From Cladorrhinum sp. PSN259 (lineage: Eukaryota > Ascomycota > Sordariomycetes > Sordariales > Podosporaceae): a stretch of DNA of 64,000 bases. The notes under the pieces are model-generated. The model was not told the DNA's origin. It made no database searches and was given only the letters and a program-made list of their open reading frames with translations. The position numbers were made by a program, and so were the translations under genes. Shown in pieces: positions 22,767 through 34,252 of this stretch. The stretch's first letter is position 1; each line of letters starts with the position of its first letter. The stretch covers positions 248,001 through 312,000 of the forward strand of contig MU867102.1 of assembly GCA_033725935.1 (NCBI GenBank), read 5' to 3'.

Positions 22767-24988
22767 ATGTTTAGACTATTGTCAGACGATGGCGCAAATC
22801 CTCTTCTCGGACAACAGCCAATTCGGCCGGCTGACGGTGAACTCATCAGCTTTGGAGAACTTCACCAGTCTTCACAATCCTCTCACACAGCAGTATCTGC
22901 GCATCAACTCTGCCAACGCTGTCGCAATATCGACATGAGCAACCTGATCCCTAGCCGTTATAAAAGTCGTACCAAGGTATTCAAGCTTGGTACGGCGTCC
23001 GAGCTGCTCTCCGAAACCACATGCTCCATGTGCCAGGTCGTCAGCCAGACTTTCCGACAGCGGGAGTTTCGCTTGGGCGATGAAATTTACTACCTCTATC
23101 CGTTTTTTACGTCTCAAATCTACGCCTACAAGTGGGTTTACGGTCCTCGGCTCCCAAACATAGAGGAAACTGTCTCGTTTGCGATCATTGATCACTTGAA
23201 ACTGCAGGCGCTCAGCCTGAGGCAAGACAGCCTGTGGCGTTTGAGAGATTCCATTCTGAGAATTGGCTGGATTAGCCCTCTGCGCATCTCATGTTCAGCG
23301 GGCGATGGTTTCTATGCGCAAAAGCTGGATTCCCATGTGGATTTTGACGTATAAAAGGCTGGTTAAGCTTCTGCACAATGCACCACCAGAAATCATGTTG
23401 TCCTGTTCCTGACCCGAAGCGGAATATGCTGTCCATCAAGCCTTTTGATTGCTGGACCCGTTCAATCATCATCAGGCCCGACGGACATGATTACGTGGCG
23501 CTGAGCTACGTCTGGGGGAACACTTCCGAGCCTGATAGCACCGGTCTCACCAATTCTCTTCCGAATACTATCGAGGATGCCATCACCACAACACAGAAGT
23601 TGGGGTTCCGATACCTCTGGATTGATAGGTATTGCATCGATCAATCAAGCACGGAGGAGAAGGCGACCCAAATCGAACAAATGGACCTTATATACGGCAA
23701 TGCGTCGTGCACTATTATTGCAGCCGCCGGCGCTGACCCCTCGGCAGGCCTTCCCGGCGTCTCGTTCAGGACGAGAGAACCACGATCATATACCACGACA
23801 TGGACCGGGTGCTCCTACGTCTCAGTCCCCCGAGATCCGATCCTGGACATCAAGGATTCCGTTTAGAATAGTAGGGGATGGACTTTCCAAGAGGCGTTGC
23901 TGTCACGAAGATGTCTTGTATTTTGCGCCGACCAAGTCTACTTCACGTGTGGGGGCATGACCTGCCGTGATGCCATGGAAATTCCTCTGGCAGCGATGCA
24001 CCGGAAGAATCTTGAGCGCTTCTCGGCCTGGAATGCCAACTGGAACGACTCTTACAACGAAACTCGACTAGACAATAGGCTATTCCGTCCGATTGTTCAA
24101 GTTCGTTATCCGCTTCAAGAATGCTCCAAATTAATTCAGACCTATACCAAGAGATCCATGTCGGACCCCAAGGACGCGCTTAGGGGTATAACAGGCGTTT
24201 TCCAGAGATTCAAGGCCGTGTAAAAAAATTTCCGCCACTTCCACGGCATCATCCTGGTGCCAGATGTTACTTTCACGGGGCCGGGAGAAATCAGACCCTC
24301 ATCCTTGACAGAACAGCTGGCCACCGGGCTCTGCTGGGATTTGGACAGGAGCTATAATCTCTACAAGAGTGGGAAACGCAGATCTGGATTCCCCAGCTGG
24401 TCTTGGACTGGCTGGCTCGAACGTCTTACGGCCCCCACCGAATATGACGGCTACATATCAAACACGCATAGGCTACGGATAAGTGTCGAGGATCTAAATA
24501 GCGACCTTGTCGAGTGGGAATCCTACTGCCAAAAAGTAGGCGACGGTGACGAATTCTCCAGAGCCAGACCACGGCTACACGTCGAGGGGGAATTCGTAGA
24601 AATCTCGCTCCACGATTTAACAACGGACCCGAGCAGTCCAGAGGAGATATTTCCATCTCAATGTGAACATTAGCAATCAGTACTATGTAAGGAAGACAAG
24701 TCTCCGCTATTTGCAAAGTTCAGCTTGACTCGGGAGGAAGATGAGACTCAACAATCTTCGTACGAGAGACTGAAGACGTTGAAGTGGCCAGGACTCATTC
24801 TAGGACTGAAATACGGCACATACCCTGATGGTCACAAGCGGTTCCATACTTCCCACATGTCTAAGATGGTTATAATGATTCTCGACATGAGCTCTGGAGT
24901 GGCAGAACGTCTCGGGCTAGCCTTGTTTGAGCACAGTGTTGATTTTGACGCTGTTCCAACTCAACCACGGTCTGTTATATTAGTGTAG
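22767..24988 (+). pseudogene. Broken HET-domain gene
   Basis: A HET (heterokaryon incompatibility) protein of about 740 residues is recognisable. The HET core reads YVALSYVWGN, LGFRYLWIDRYCIDQ, ATQIEQMDLIYGNASCTIIA and, after a stop, NSRGWTFQEALLSRRCLVF. HET domains trigger cell death on recognition of a non-self partner. Lesions: a one-base loss near 23350 between DFDV and IKGWLSFCTMHHQK, TAG at 23864-23866, TAA at 24221-24223 and TAG at 24671-24673. The first TAG sits where the family usually has Trp (WNSRGWTFQE), so it fits TGG to TAG. The reading frame is otherwise continuous to TAG 24986-24988. With a frameshift plus three stops, a full product is not expected. Confidence 0.8.
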
Positions 24989-25090
24989 TTGTCTAGGTCC
25001 GGTGAAGGCATTGATTTCATCTAATTAAGTTGTAGGTTCTCCAGCTGGCTAACCCTAGTTTAAAAGGTTCTTGTATGACGGTTTTTTCGT

Positions 25091-25480
25091 CTAGCTTCGT
25101 TTCTCAAGGCTCTTTAGCAAAAAAAGAGGGCACACTTTTGGCGTGCTGGCAGGAGACGCCATATCCTGCTTTTCCAAACCCTTCACGCGAACCTTCTTTG
25201 CTTTGCTAAGCATCCGGAACTGGTCTACCTCGCCAGCGACCCCTTGCCCGTCACCCAGGGGTGCGACATCTGGTGCAAAAGGGGACAGATCCTCCTGATT
25301 GCTACAACATTTGTAAACAACGTCAAAATGCTCATAATCAACTGGCTGCTCCCATTGTGAGTGTTTTCCGGGGTAATATGACTGGTCCATCAACGAGTTA
25401 ATACACTGGGACGCAAGTACGACGCAAGCGCAGCCCATCTTCGGTTCTATGCTCATTGCGAAAGGAGAAAAAAAAAACAT
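25091..25480 (-). CDS. Hypothetical 129-aa protein (weak)
   Basis: A single open frame starting MFFFSPFAMSIEPKMG, with several cysteines near the N-terminus and no recognisable domain. No TATA signal or homologue is evident. It sits between a broken HET gene and a transporter fragment, so it may be chance. Confidence 0.2.
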   Translation of the reverse strand: MFFFSPFAMSIEPKMGCACVVLASQCINSLMDQSYYPGKHSQWEQPVDYEHFDVVYKCCSNQEDLSPFAPDVAPLGDGQGVAGEVDQFRMLSKAKKVRVKGLEKQDMASPASTPKVCPLFLLKSLEKRS

Positions 25481-25654
25481 ACAACACCAAGGATTCCCCA
25501 GTGGTCACCCACCTAGGTACTAATTTGGCCCTCTCGTGTTTATCAAAGGCAGAGCGGACGGGATGCCGAGTTCTCACGAGGGTATGGCCGTATGTGATTG
25601 TTTCCCGCGTAAAGGTCGGGTTATATTGACAGTTTTAGCAAATATTCCTACAGT

Positions 25655-25775
25655 ATAATTTTTTTGGGTCTCTGGCGGGAACAAGCAGATGTAAGCAGCC
25701 GTCGCATGCTCATACGCATAGTTGCCCTGGCTAACTCTGCCGGTACGTACCGCAGCATCAGTAATCGCCGTTGAC
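25655..25775 (-). pseudogene. Fragment duplicated from the MFS gene
   Basis: About 120 bp closely matches 11375-11494 of the MFS transporter. Encoded words such as AITDAAVR, GNYAYE.ATAAYI and FPPETQK are shared. Several differences are G-to-A or C-to-T relative to the intact gene, and small indels break the frame. It is therefore a truncated, mutated copy located 14 kb from the source, in the same orientation. Confidence 0.8.
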
Positions 25776-25805
25776 TGTGTTAAAAACCACACTAGATGGT
25801 CTTTT

Positions 25806-26948
25806 TCAGATTCTGACCACCATGCCCCTCTCTACCCCAGAAGCCACCCCCTGCGGGTAGAAGGCCGAATCCCAGGGCCTGGCGCCCGCCATCAACTCAT
25901 AATCCAAACCCTTCCCGCCCCCAGTGACATACATGAACTTGGTGAACTCGGCCGTAGCTACGTATGAAAATGAGGTGTTCCTCGGCACAAACACCACATC
26001 CCCATTGATCAAACTGACCGGATCATAACCCTCTACAGTCACCTTCAATTGCCCTTCCTCCACCATAAACGCCGTCGCAACATCACTGCTCACAACTAGC
26101 CCCTTCTCAGTCACATTACCAACCACAACCGGTCCGGGACTTACCGTAATAGTTCCCTGCGAAAAGGTTCCATTTGTTTGCTGCCCCGTAACAAAAGGCG
26201 CAACAATATGGTACCTCCCACCCGCCTCAGCCAGCCACTTCGGCCCATAGTTCCTCGCCACCCATATCGGCGCCGACATGTCCTTTGGCAGCTCGTTCGC
26301 GCCATCATGCCAGTTCCCCGGCCCGGCCTTGCCATTGACCGCATCCCGGCGGGGGACAAAGTCCAGTTGGGGATAGACGTCCCATTTTGCCAGCTCCGAG
26401 AAGTTGAAACCATTTCCGCCGGGGAGCGTACCTCCTCCCCCTCCACCTGAGCCGGGGTCAGGCGACGGCGAGAGGTTCATGTTAAAGAAAAACTCTTCGA
26501 ATCCCCCTGGTACGAGCACGCCGGTCAGCTGCGTATCTGGCTCGAGCAGCGAAAAGGTGTGGATGGTGTTGAAGGGGATTGCGCCGATATCACCTTGGCT
26601 GAGGACGCGGGTTTGCTGGACCGAAGTGTTGGAGAGGTAGGTGTCGAGGTTTTGGCCCCAGAGTTGGACGCGGCCTTTGACTGTGTAGAAGTTCTCGTAG
26701 GTTCTTTTGTGCACATGTGGGAAGACGCCTGCGCCAGTGGGGGAACCGTCGGCGTTGGTGTTGAGGATGCAGAAGGCGTTGCCAGAGGAGTTGCCCGTGA
26801 CGGGAAAGGTGTTGCCTCCGGAGAGTTTGATGCCGTCGCCTTTTTTGAGGGCGTATGGGCGGGGGAATTGGGGCGTGGTTGGGACCCAGAGCGTGGCAGC
26901 GTTGGCGAGAGACGCCGCCGAAATGAGAGTATATAGTGAGAGTAGCAT
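25806..26948 (-). CDS. Secreted quercetin 2,3-dioxygenase-like bicupin
   Basis: A 380-residue protein when started at MLLSLYTLISAASLANA, which forms a signal peptide; an upstream in-frame ATG at 27008 would add 20 residues and hide it. The N-terminal cupin shows metal-binding residues in FPHVHKRTYENFYTVKGRV (HxHx5E) and IPFNTIHTF (distal His). The C-terminal cupin (about 290-380) includes FVPRNTSFSYVATAEFTKF and lacks an obvious HxH. The two domains are joined by a Gly-rich linker. Quercetinases open the flavonol ring, using copper in fungi, and act outside the cell on plant phenolics. Intronless and intact; substrate is inferred from family only. Divergent neighbour is the GH55 glucanase. 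Confidence 0.8.
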   Translation of the reverse strand: MLLSLYTLISAASLANAATLWVPTTPQFPRPYALKKGDGIKLSGGNTFPVTGNSSGNAFCILNTNADGSPTGAGVFPHVHKRTYENFYTVKGRVQLWGQNLDTYLSNTSVQQTRVLSQGDIGAIPFNTIHTFSLLEPDTQLTGVLVPGGFEEFFFNMNLSPSPDPGSGGGGGGTLPGGNGFNFSELAKWDVYPQLDFVPRRDAVNGKAGPGNWHDGANELPKDMSAPIWVARNYGPKWLAEAGGRYHIVAPFVTGQQTNGTFSQGTITVSPGPVVVGNVTEKGLVVSSDVATAFMVEEGQLKVTVEGYDPVSLINGDVVFVPRNTSFSYVATAEFTKFMYVTGGGKGLDYELMAGARPWDSAFYPQGVASGVERGMVVRI

Positions 26949-27810
26949 GTTGACGAGCTTTGAATGTGAGTCGGGTTGTTGTCGTTGGCCCATGATCACG
27001 GAAACCACCCACTTTAAGGTGCACCTTGGGTTATACCAACTATATCAGGGTTGACCACCGAGATAGATGCCGAGCTGCCCTGCCGGCTAGTCCCGTTCGG
27101 CCGAACTGCGGGAATGCAGGTTATCACGGCCAGGTGGTGGCCCGCGCTCCAGACAGCTGAAATATAGAGGGTTGGTTGGTGGGAAAATCCTCTCCCTCCA
27201 ACAACCACTACTTTTTCCACCATCCACCTGTATTACCATACGAACTCTCCAAGGTGTCCCACCACAGGGTATCATCCGGGCCGGTAGATCGAGATCTTCC
27301 ACGTGGGTGCATTAAGCCGGAATTCAGCATTGAGGCTCCGTGCACGTGCTAGACTGCCGAAATGCAGTGCCGCCACCTTGGGAGATCTGATCACTTCTTC
27401 AAACCAAGACTCTAAAGGCTGTGTGATGACGCGGCGAGGCTTTTGGAGCCGATGATGACGCGGGGAGACTCGGCGGTGAGACTAGGGTATACGCGGTAAA
27501 ACTAGGCTGTGGTGTCTAGATTTATCATCGCGGGCATAGATTCGGTGCCAATGACTAGGAGTGACAGCGACACGCTGGCGATTGCCACGGATACATGCAC
27601 GTTTACCAGCCTGCTGAAGGATCAGTGCCACAATTCCAAGGGGGCAATGGAGGATGTGCAGGTACATGGATGCCAGCAGAGGGATTGTCAGCCAAAGCCA
27701 TGTTCTGGTATATATTGAGCCATCTTCCTATCGTTTGCAAGACCAGAAGATACTAAATGCATCACTCATAACCACTATATTTCATCACAACCACAGTGTT
27801 ATAGCTCATA
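26949..27810. other. Divergent promoter interval
   Basis: About 860 bp between the divergent quercetinase-like and GH55 genes. No coding frame is supported. A short imperfect direct repeat (GATGACGCGG) occurs near 27425-27465. Confidence 0.45.
27709..27716 (+). promoter_or_regulatory. TATA-like box of the GH55 gene
   Basis: TATATATT about 95 bp upstream of ATG 27811. Confidence 0.45.
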
Positions 27811-30467
27811 ATGTTGCTATTCTTCCGTCTCCTAATACTGGCCACCGCGGTGAGTGCCGCTGCACCACTACAGAGAGCCACCGGTTACTGGTATGAGCAC
27901 ATCGAGCACAACGGCATCAGCCCAACCATTCCCAACGGCGGAAACTGGACTGTCTTTCGGAATGTCAAGGACTACGGCGCCAAAGGTGATGGCAAGACCG
28001 ACGACACAGCCGCCATCCAGTTGGCCATCAACACAGGCGACAGCACTGGAACGCGCGACTCGGGTCGCTTCGGATCTACAGGTCAACCTGCTGTTGTTTA
28101 CTTCCCATCAGGCACCTACTTCGTCAAGTCGACTATTAAGAGCGCCATTGGAACAGTCATCATGGGCGACCCAACCAACCTTCCGACAATCAAGGCAGCA
28201 CCTAGTTTCACGGGAACCTATCTGCTTTTCGGACACGATCAACGTTACCCTGGTCTCGTCGGCTTCTTTCACGGAGTCAAGAATCTGGTACTGGACAGCA
28301 CCTCAGTACCTCCAGCCAAGACTATCATCCTACTGGAGTGGAGCGTGAGCCAAAACAACCTGTTGTCCAATGTCAACTTCAATATGCCTATTGGCGCGAC
28401 TGCTCACATTGGTATCCTAACTCAGGGAATGTGCTCCGCCTTGATCATGAATGATCTTCGGTTCAATGGTGGCGGAATTGGCGTTCATCTGACGGCAACC
28501 CAGTATCATCTGAAGAGCCTCCATTTCAAGGGTACCTTACATCTGATCCCGGACCTACCCCCAACAAGCAATGCTGCGTGCTAATGTTGACTCGCCATCA
28601 GATGTGATGACCGGAATTCGTCTCGTCAGTGTCCTTCAAGCCACTGCCCAAGGGCTGACATTTGACGGCTGCTCGGTTGGCATTGACGCCAGCACAGGAG
28701 GCAGCGGCATGCTAAGCCTAATCGACTCGGCTGCCACCAACACTGTGGTCCTCGTTGCCGCGGCCGAGTCAAACGCCGTGTCGGGTTCTCTCGTACTAGA
28801 AAACGTCAACATTGATGACTCTGTTTCAGCAGTAAGTTCCAAAGTCTCCTTAAACTCTCTAAACATAGGAAGCAAGAGGAGGGAGAGAAAAAAATAAAAA
28901 TAAAACTCAGAGAAGCTGAGCATCAAAGTCTGTGAGTAACATTTTTTATCCAGACCATCAAAACGGGCGCAAACACCACCCTCATTGGCCCCATCCCTCC
29001 CGGACACGCCTGGATCCGCGGCAACGCCTACCACCCCAATGCCACCTACACCACCACCACCCCGGACTACTCCCCAGGCCGCCTCATCCCCGTCGCCCGC
29101 CCGGCAACCCTCATCAACACCACCACCAACTCCTACTTTACCCTCCCCCCACCTACCTACGCAACCTTGTCCCTCGCCCAAATCCTCAACGTCAAATCCT
29201 TCCCATCTCACCCCGTCCACGGTGACGGCATCCACGACGACTCCGCCTCCCTGCAATTCATCCTCAATATCGCCGCCGCAGAGGGCAGGGTGGTCTACTT
29301 CCCCCACGGCATCTACCTCCTCAGCGACACGCTCGTCGTTCCCCCCAACAGTCGACTGGTAGGCGAAGCCTGGACGCAGTTGTCCGCTACAGGGTCCAAG
29401 TTTGCAGATGCCGAGAATCCCCGGCCAATGATCCAGGTCGGCGCTCGCGAGCAGGAAGGCGAGGCGGGTGTAGCGCAGATGAGTGACTTTATCCTCACCG
29501 TTGCAGACGTCCTGCCGGGTGCCGTGCTAATGGAAGTGAATCTGCGCGGAGAAAAAGCCGGGGATGTAGGGTTCTGGAACTGCCATTTCCGGGTGGGGGG
29601 TGCGAGGGGGTCAACGGTGAGGAGGGAGAAATGTGCGAGGCCGGAGGGGTGTTTGGCGGCGCGGTTGAGTTTACACTTGAGGCGTGAGTCGGGGTCGTAC
29701 TGGGAGAACGTGTGGAGCTGGACGGCAGATCACGAATTGGATGGTGCGGAGCCTAATGTGGATGGGGGAGGAGCAGAAGTGTATCCCGGGGTTGCGGGGG
29801 GTTTTTTGATCGAGGCAAAACGCGGGACATGGATGTTGGGGATGGGCGTTGGTAAGTGAAGAGTTGAGGGAGAAGGGGTAAGGGGATGATGAGGAGGCTG
29901 ACGGTTTGCAGAACATAATGTCCTGTACCAACTCAACATCAACAAGGCCGAGAATTTGTTTATTGGGCTGCAACAAGGGGAGTCGGCGTACTGGCAGGGC
30001 AAGGGGAATACCCTACTGGCCCCAGCACCCTGGACCAAGTCGTTGCTGGAGAGTGATCCCGACTTTGGTTGGTGTGGCGACAACAAGGTTGAAGTATAAG
30101 CCCCTGAGCCCTTTGTCATTACCGCGCCTGAGCATCAACTGATAGGGAATAGTGCCGCATGGGTCTCTATCAGCGCATTTCCCACTCCAAGAACCTCAAT
30201 ATCTATAGCAGTGGCTTCTGGAACTTTGTTGCCGGACCGCAGCGGACCATGTGCGCCAGCGACTGCCAGGCCAATGCGGCGTTGTACGAGTCTAACGAAA
30301 AGATGTACGTGTATGGCTTCACTGCGATCAACAACAGAAACCTGGTCCTTGAAAAGGATAGTGAAGGGAATGTCAATGTCGTGGCTACGCGGGCCGACAA
30401 TGTTGGGCCGGTGATGGACGGGTTCAATACAGGCACCGTTGCAGGGTATTTTAGGCAGAGCCAGTAA
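27811..30467 (+). CDS. GH55 exo/endo-beta-1,3-glucanase
   Basis: Five exons joined by introns 28532-28601, 28832-28953, 29852-29911 and 30094-30152; phases agree and the joined frame is 781 residues. An N-terminal signal peptide (MLLFFRLLILATAVSAA) indicates secretion. Two pectate-lyase-3-type beta-helix repeats typical of GH55 are visible: the first begins FRNVKDYGAKGDGKTDDTAA, the second HPVHGDGIHDDSASLQF. Further conserved pieces are VVYFPSGTY, VVYFPHGIYLLSDTL and SSGFWNFVAG. GH55 enzymes hydrolyse laminarin-type beta-1,3-glucan from fungal or plant walls. The gene is intact. Its position beside another secreted enzyme fits a saprotrophic or plant-associated habit. Confidence 0.9.
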
Positions 30468-30668
30468 CTTAAAGCGGGGGCAGAAGGTAGCTAAGACGAG
30501 AAAAAGGAAGGTGACAGTAGCCTTGAATATCAAACCTCGAGAGGATTATAGGTTTACCAAATGGCCTCTGATCACCATTTAAAGCTGACGGGCAACTTCC
30601 TCCTCTCCTATCATGATGCCACCTCGCTCCTCCCGAGTCCCAACTTCCAAATCCCCGTGTCTCCGAGC

Positions 30669-31351
30669 TTACTCGCGGACAAACTGCCACTCTTCATCCT
30701 CGTTCTCGACGAGCACTACAATAAAGTCAGCTCTACTCAATCCTCGTTCACACAATACCGCCAGAATATACATACCGAATCCATCCTCCTCCTCAACCTC
30801 TCTACCCTTCTTGAGGACATCCAAGTACTCCCCCTCTAATTTACCAACAACCGTTAGCAAAATTGCTTTCCACACACACAAATTCGTTTGCTCCAGCCAG
30901 GCACCTATGAAGTATCCCGAATGATGACGGTTTCCTACCCTTCAGAACCACGCACACAGCCCGAGAAAACGTCATCTTCATATAATTGTTGCTGTTCTTG
31001 ACTTCGTACGGGGTATGAACCTCTTGCAGGTCGCTCGTCAGGGCAGTCCTAGCGATTTGTTCCTGCTCCTGGAACGACTTGAGCATTTTGGCCTCGCTGA
31101 TTCCGCTGTTGAAGCATCGCTCAATCACGTTCTTGGCGACTTTGGTGTATGTTTGTTCGGAGGGGGGTCCTCGGAGGGGTTCGGATTGGAGGAGCTGATC
31201 ATCTGTTTTTTTTTTTTGGCGGGGAGGGCCCAGGCCATCCATGCATGGTCAGCAAGAATTAAATTTCGAAAAAATAAGGTTTGGGTTTTAGTTATTAGGT
31301 GCTTGTAAACTTACTGATCTCGCCCCAGTGCAACTTGAAATGCATCTTCAT
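30669..31351 (-). CDS. Uncharacterised 155-aa protein, tandem paralogue A
   Basis: Three exons (31351-31315, 31202-30939, 30835-30669) with introns 31203-31314 and 30836-30938. Each has GT/AG ends, the second with a GCTAAC branch site, and the lengths sum to 156 codons. The product starts MKMHFKLHWGEI, is mainly helical, and ends VLVENEDEEWQFVRE. No known domain is recognised and no signal peptide is present. The neighbour at 31917-32728 ends with the similar VLVEDPNEWQLVDSEE and has a comparable central layout (TY..V...IE then I..P....N..M.F), so the two look like tandem paralogues. The short first exon makes this gene easy to miss. Function unknown. Confidence 0.6.
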
Positions 31352-31916
31352 GTTGTTGTCGGCTGGTTGGTGCGATGAACGGGAGGGTTAGTTTGTTTGT
31401 TCGCGAGTAAACGACAAAATTGTTGTGTGTGGGGGGTTTTTTTTAACCCATGGTTGAGGTCTTGTTTTGTAAATTTTTAATTTGGGTTAAAGTTTTGAGG
31501 GCGAGGGCGAAGGCGAAGGCGAAGGCTTGAGTTTCTCCTGGTTCAGAATGTGTCATAGAAAGTTAAAGTCTGCCGCGCAAATACAAAAGGTGTGGAAAAG
31601 CCACTTGGGGGTTTTTATTACTGCCTTTATTAACTTTGCAACCTTCCCCGACGTTCGGTGCTGCAGTTGAGGATTTCCTATTGTATCTCCAACTATAATC
31701 ACGGTCATGTGAACAGTATTTCCTCCCGTCTCTGTTCAAGCTCGCAGGACACGTAATCTGTACTCTGGTGAGTAATGTTTTCCCACCATGGTACGACTGC
31801 GTACAATTGTGTCCAATTGTTATTCTTCCTGTCCATTGTTACAATTAACATAGCCCCTCAGTGTCTGACTTGTATCTTGACGAAACCCTGATTTCAGTCT
31901 TTTAACTTGCATAGTC

Positions 31917-32728
31917 TTAGGTATCTTTTGCCCATCTCACTTTCTTTCCCTTTCCTGATACCTCTTCCGAATCGACAAGTTGCCACTCATTTGGGTCTTC
32001 AACCAGCACTAAAGCGACAAGTTAATTCTGTGCACCTGGCCTCCATCTCTTTGGGACAAGCCGATATCTTACCGAAGACATTCTTTCTGGCTTCTTGCTT
32101 TTCTTCTTGTTTTGCTTCCGAGTCCTTCTTGATCTCCCCAAGATTCTTCGCTTCATTCTCGGCCTCGTTCTTTTCCTTCGTCCTTGCTTCCACGATGTCT
32201 ATGCAGTTTGGGGATAACCGTCAGCGAGAGAATGTATCAAAATTTGTTTAAAACATGATTGAAGGTAACCATACTGCAGAGCTTGTCACACATGATATAA
32301 TAAAACTTAAATGTCATGAAACCGGGGTGGTTGCTATCGGGTAGCGACTCGGGAGTAGTAATGTTTGTGATCAGCTCTTTGGGTACATCCTTGCGAGCGG
32401 CGTCACGCATCTCAGTGGCCACAAGGAGAATCTGTTCGTAGGTACGACCTTCCTGAATTGCAGCTTCTATCTCTGCTGTCACGAGTTGAAGATATGTCTG
32501 CAAGGATGGGGTCACACCGTCCCTGATGAATCTCCGATCTATAGCAGGAGACTGTAGTTAGCCGAGACCGCGAATAGGATAGAAAACGTATTAGACTTAC
32601 GGATCATGGTCCAAATGAAGATTGCAGAAGCTGCCGTAATTGGTGTAAGATTAGGTTAAAGAAATGCGGTGTTGGATTAGGGGCTTACGCATGGCAGAAG
32701 TGGTAGTAGCTGGTTTATTTCGGTCCAT
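31917..32728 (-). CDS. Uncharacterised 183-aa protein, tandem paralogue B
   Basis: Five exons: 32728-32689, 32630-32601, 32538-32275, 32198-32073 and 32008-31917. All four introns have GT/AG ends and correct phase; total 184 codons including TAA. The second exon is only 30 bp. The product has a short Thr-rich N-terminus and a possible hydrophobic stretch (SAIFIWTMI). A helical region (SLQTYLQLVTAEIEAAIQEG) follows, then a charged Glu/Lys coiled-coil-like segment (EKNEAENEAKNLGEIKKDSE), and the C-terminal motif VLVEDPNEWQLV. It shares the last motif with the adjacent 155-aa gene. No known family is recognised. The exon chain is hard to explain by chance, so I regard it as a real gene. Confidence 0.6.
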
Positions 32729-33725
32729 GACGACGGGTTTTGCAGCTCCAGAAAACCGAAATTGAGTGGAACTTTGGTGGCTGAAGAGCATTAATGTTGA
32801 GGTTTATTTTTGAAACCAGAGGAGGAGGAAGAGGATTTTACAGAGCGCTGGTTGGTACGCTATACTTATAGATCTATTTGTAGAAGGAGGCGTGCAAAGG
32901 CTGCTAAGTCTTATATTCCTCTGTGACTGCTCTGGCTGTACCACAATTTGACACTGCAACAGAAGTTGCAATTTCAGATTTCGTATAAGTGAGTAATTGC
33001 TCTTTCTGGTCGTCATCATGGGGTGTTGCTGTCGCATCCAGCGTCAGAGGACACCGAATACGTATGCCAGCGAACTGTAGGTAGCACATGTACCTGTGCC
33101 CCCGTGACTGAGCCTTGAGTCTTGACAGTGTTGATACATGGTAGAGCTCTGAAACGTTGGGGGTCTCGTAGATAATATTATGCGCAATCTTTTTTATTCC
33201 TTGCCTACGCTACCACCTGCTTTTGGTTCCTGATTCCCTCCCCGAAAAATGCCTCTCTTTCCAGATTCATAGTAAATGTGTACTGTTATAGCACCTCCCA
33301 CCCGCTCACCGCCGGATCCTGGACGATAACTGAAGCATGCAAGTCAGGAAACTAAACCCAGCCCACTAAGAAATGTCCAACATACCGAATCCGCTGCGGC
33401 AAAAGAGTCCCTCAAGTGTCAGATTTTTAGTTTTTAGATGGGCCTCTGTTTTAATTCTTTACGTGCATCTAGATTGATGTTAGAGTGCGAGTCAGGATAG
33501 TCTCAAATTATAGTAGAAGAGTATATTAAAACGAGTGTGTGTGTGTGTGTAAGTTAAGCTCTGAGCAAAACCCTATCGCCAAGATCATTTCACCCCTCAA
33601 CACCCAATCTCTTGTCCTCCAAACCTCTCATGTTGAATTGAGCTGACACAAAACTGTGTGTCTAGAACTCCCGGCCTCTGATGCATCATGCATGTCTGGA
33701 TACACCACGCTAACCCAAATGCCTC
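32729..33725. other. Intergenic, with GT microsatellite at 33534-33550
   Basis: No supported gene. A perfect GT run of about 17 bases lies at 33534-33550. Confidence 0.5.
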
Positions 33726-34252
33726 TTAACAAATGAGCTTGAAGCTCTTGAAAGTCCAATTATAATTCCAGCAAACGAGGCTGACTGTACCGGTGGCAGA
33801 GAGCCCGGCAGGATTGCAGTTGGAGTTGGTGTAGAAGTAGACGTCGCAAACGTTCCCTTCCCACAAGGCACGTACAAACACCTGGGGGGTACCGCTACCG
33901 TGGGTGTAGCAGGCGCCGCTGACCGGGTTGGTGATGGTTTGGCCGGGGGTTCCTGTGCATCCGCTGGTAGGGTTTGTCGTCCATGTTTTCATAGTACCGA
34001 TGGGGGACCGCTTGGAGCTGTTTCGTTGTTGGTTAGTACATTTGCACCGGAGAGTTTGTATGAATTGCATTGGTGATTTCGGGTATAGACTGACAGAATG
34101 GGCCCGTCGACGGGGGTATACCCGGCTTGGGCGCGGCCAGCCTGGTACTCTGTTCCGGGTTCGCGAATAGCCAAATCTTGGTTGGCAGCCGGGGAGGCTA
34201 CCGCGAAACCGCTCATGGCTGTAATCAAGACGGAAAAGATGGAGAGCTTCAT
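33726..34252 (-). CDS. Small secreted cysteine-containing protein, 149 aa
   Basis: Two exons (34252-34095 and 34017-33726) with a 77-bp intron (GTCAGT...AACAG) give 149 residues. A signal peptide is clear (MKLSIFSVLITAMSGFAVAS), followed by a short pro-like region with AIREPGTEY. The mature part has six cysteines, in SGCTG, ACYTH, VCDVY, SNCNP, LVCWN and the C-terminal LIC, enough for three disulfides. No known domain is recognised. Size, secretion and cysteine content fit a candidate effector or extracellular structural protein. A TATA-like ATAAATAG lies about 100 bp upstream on the minus strand. Confidence 0.7.
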
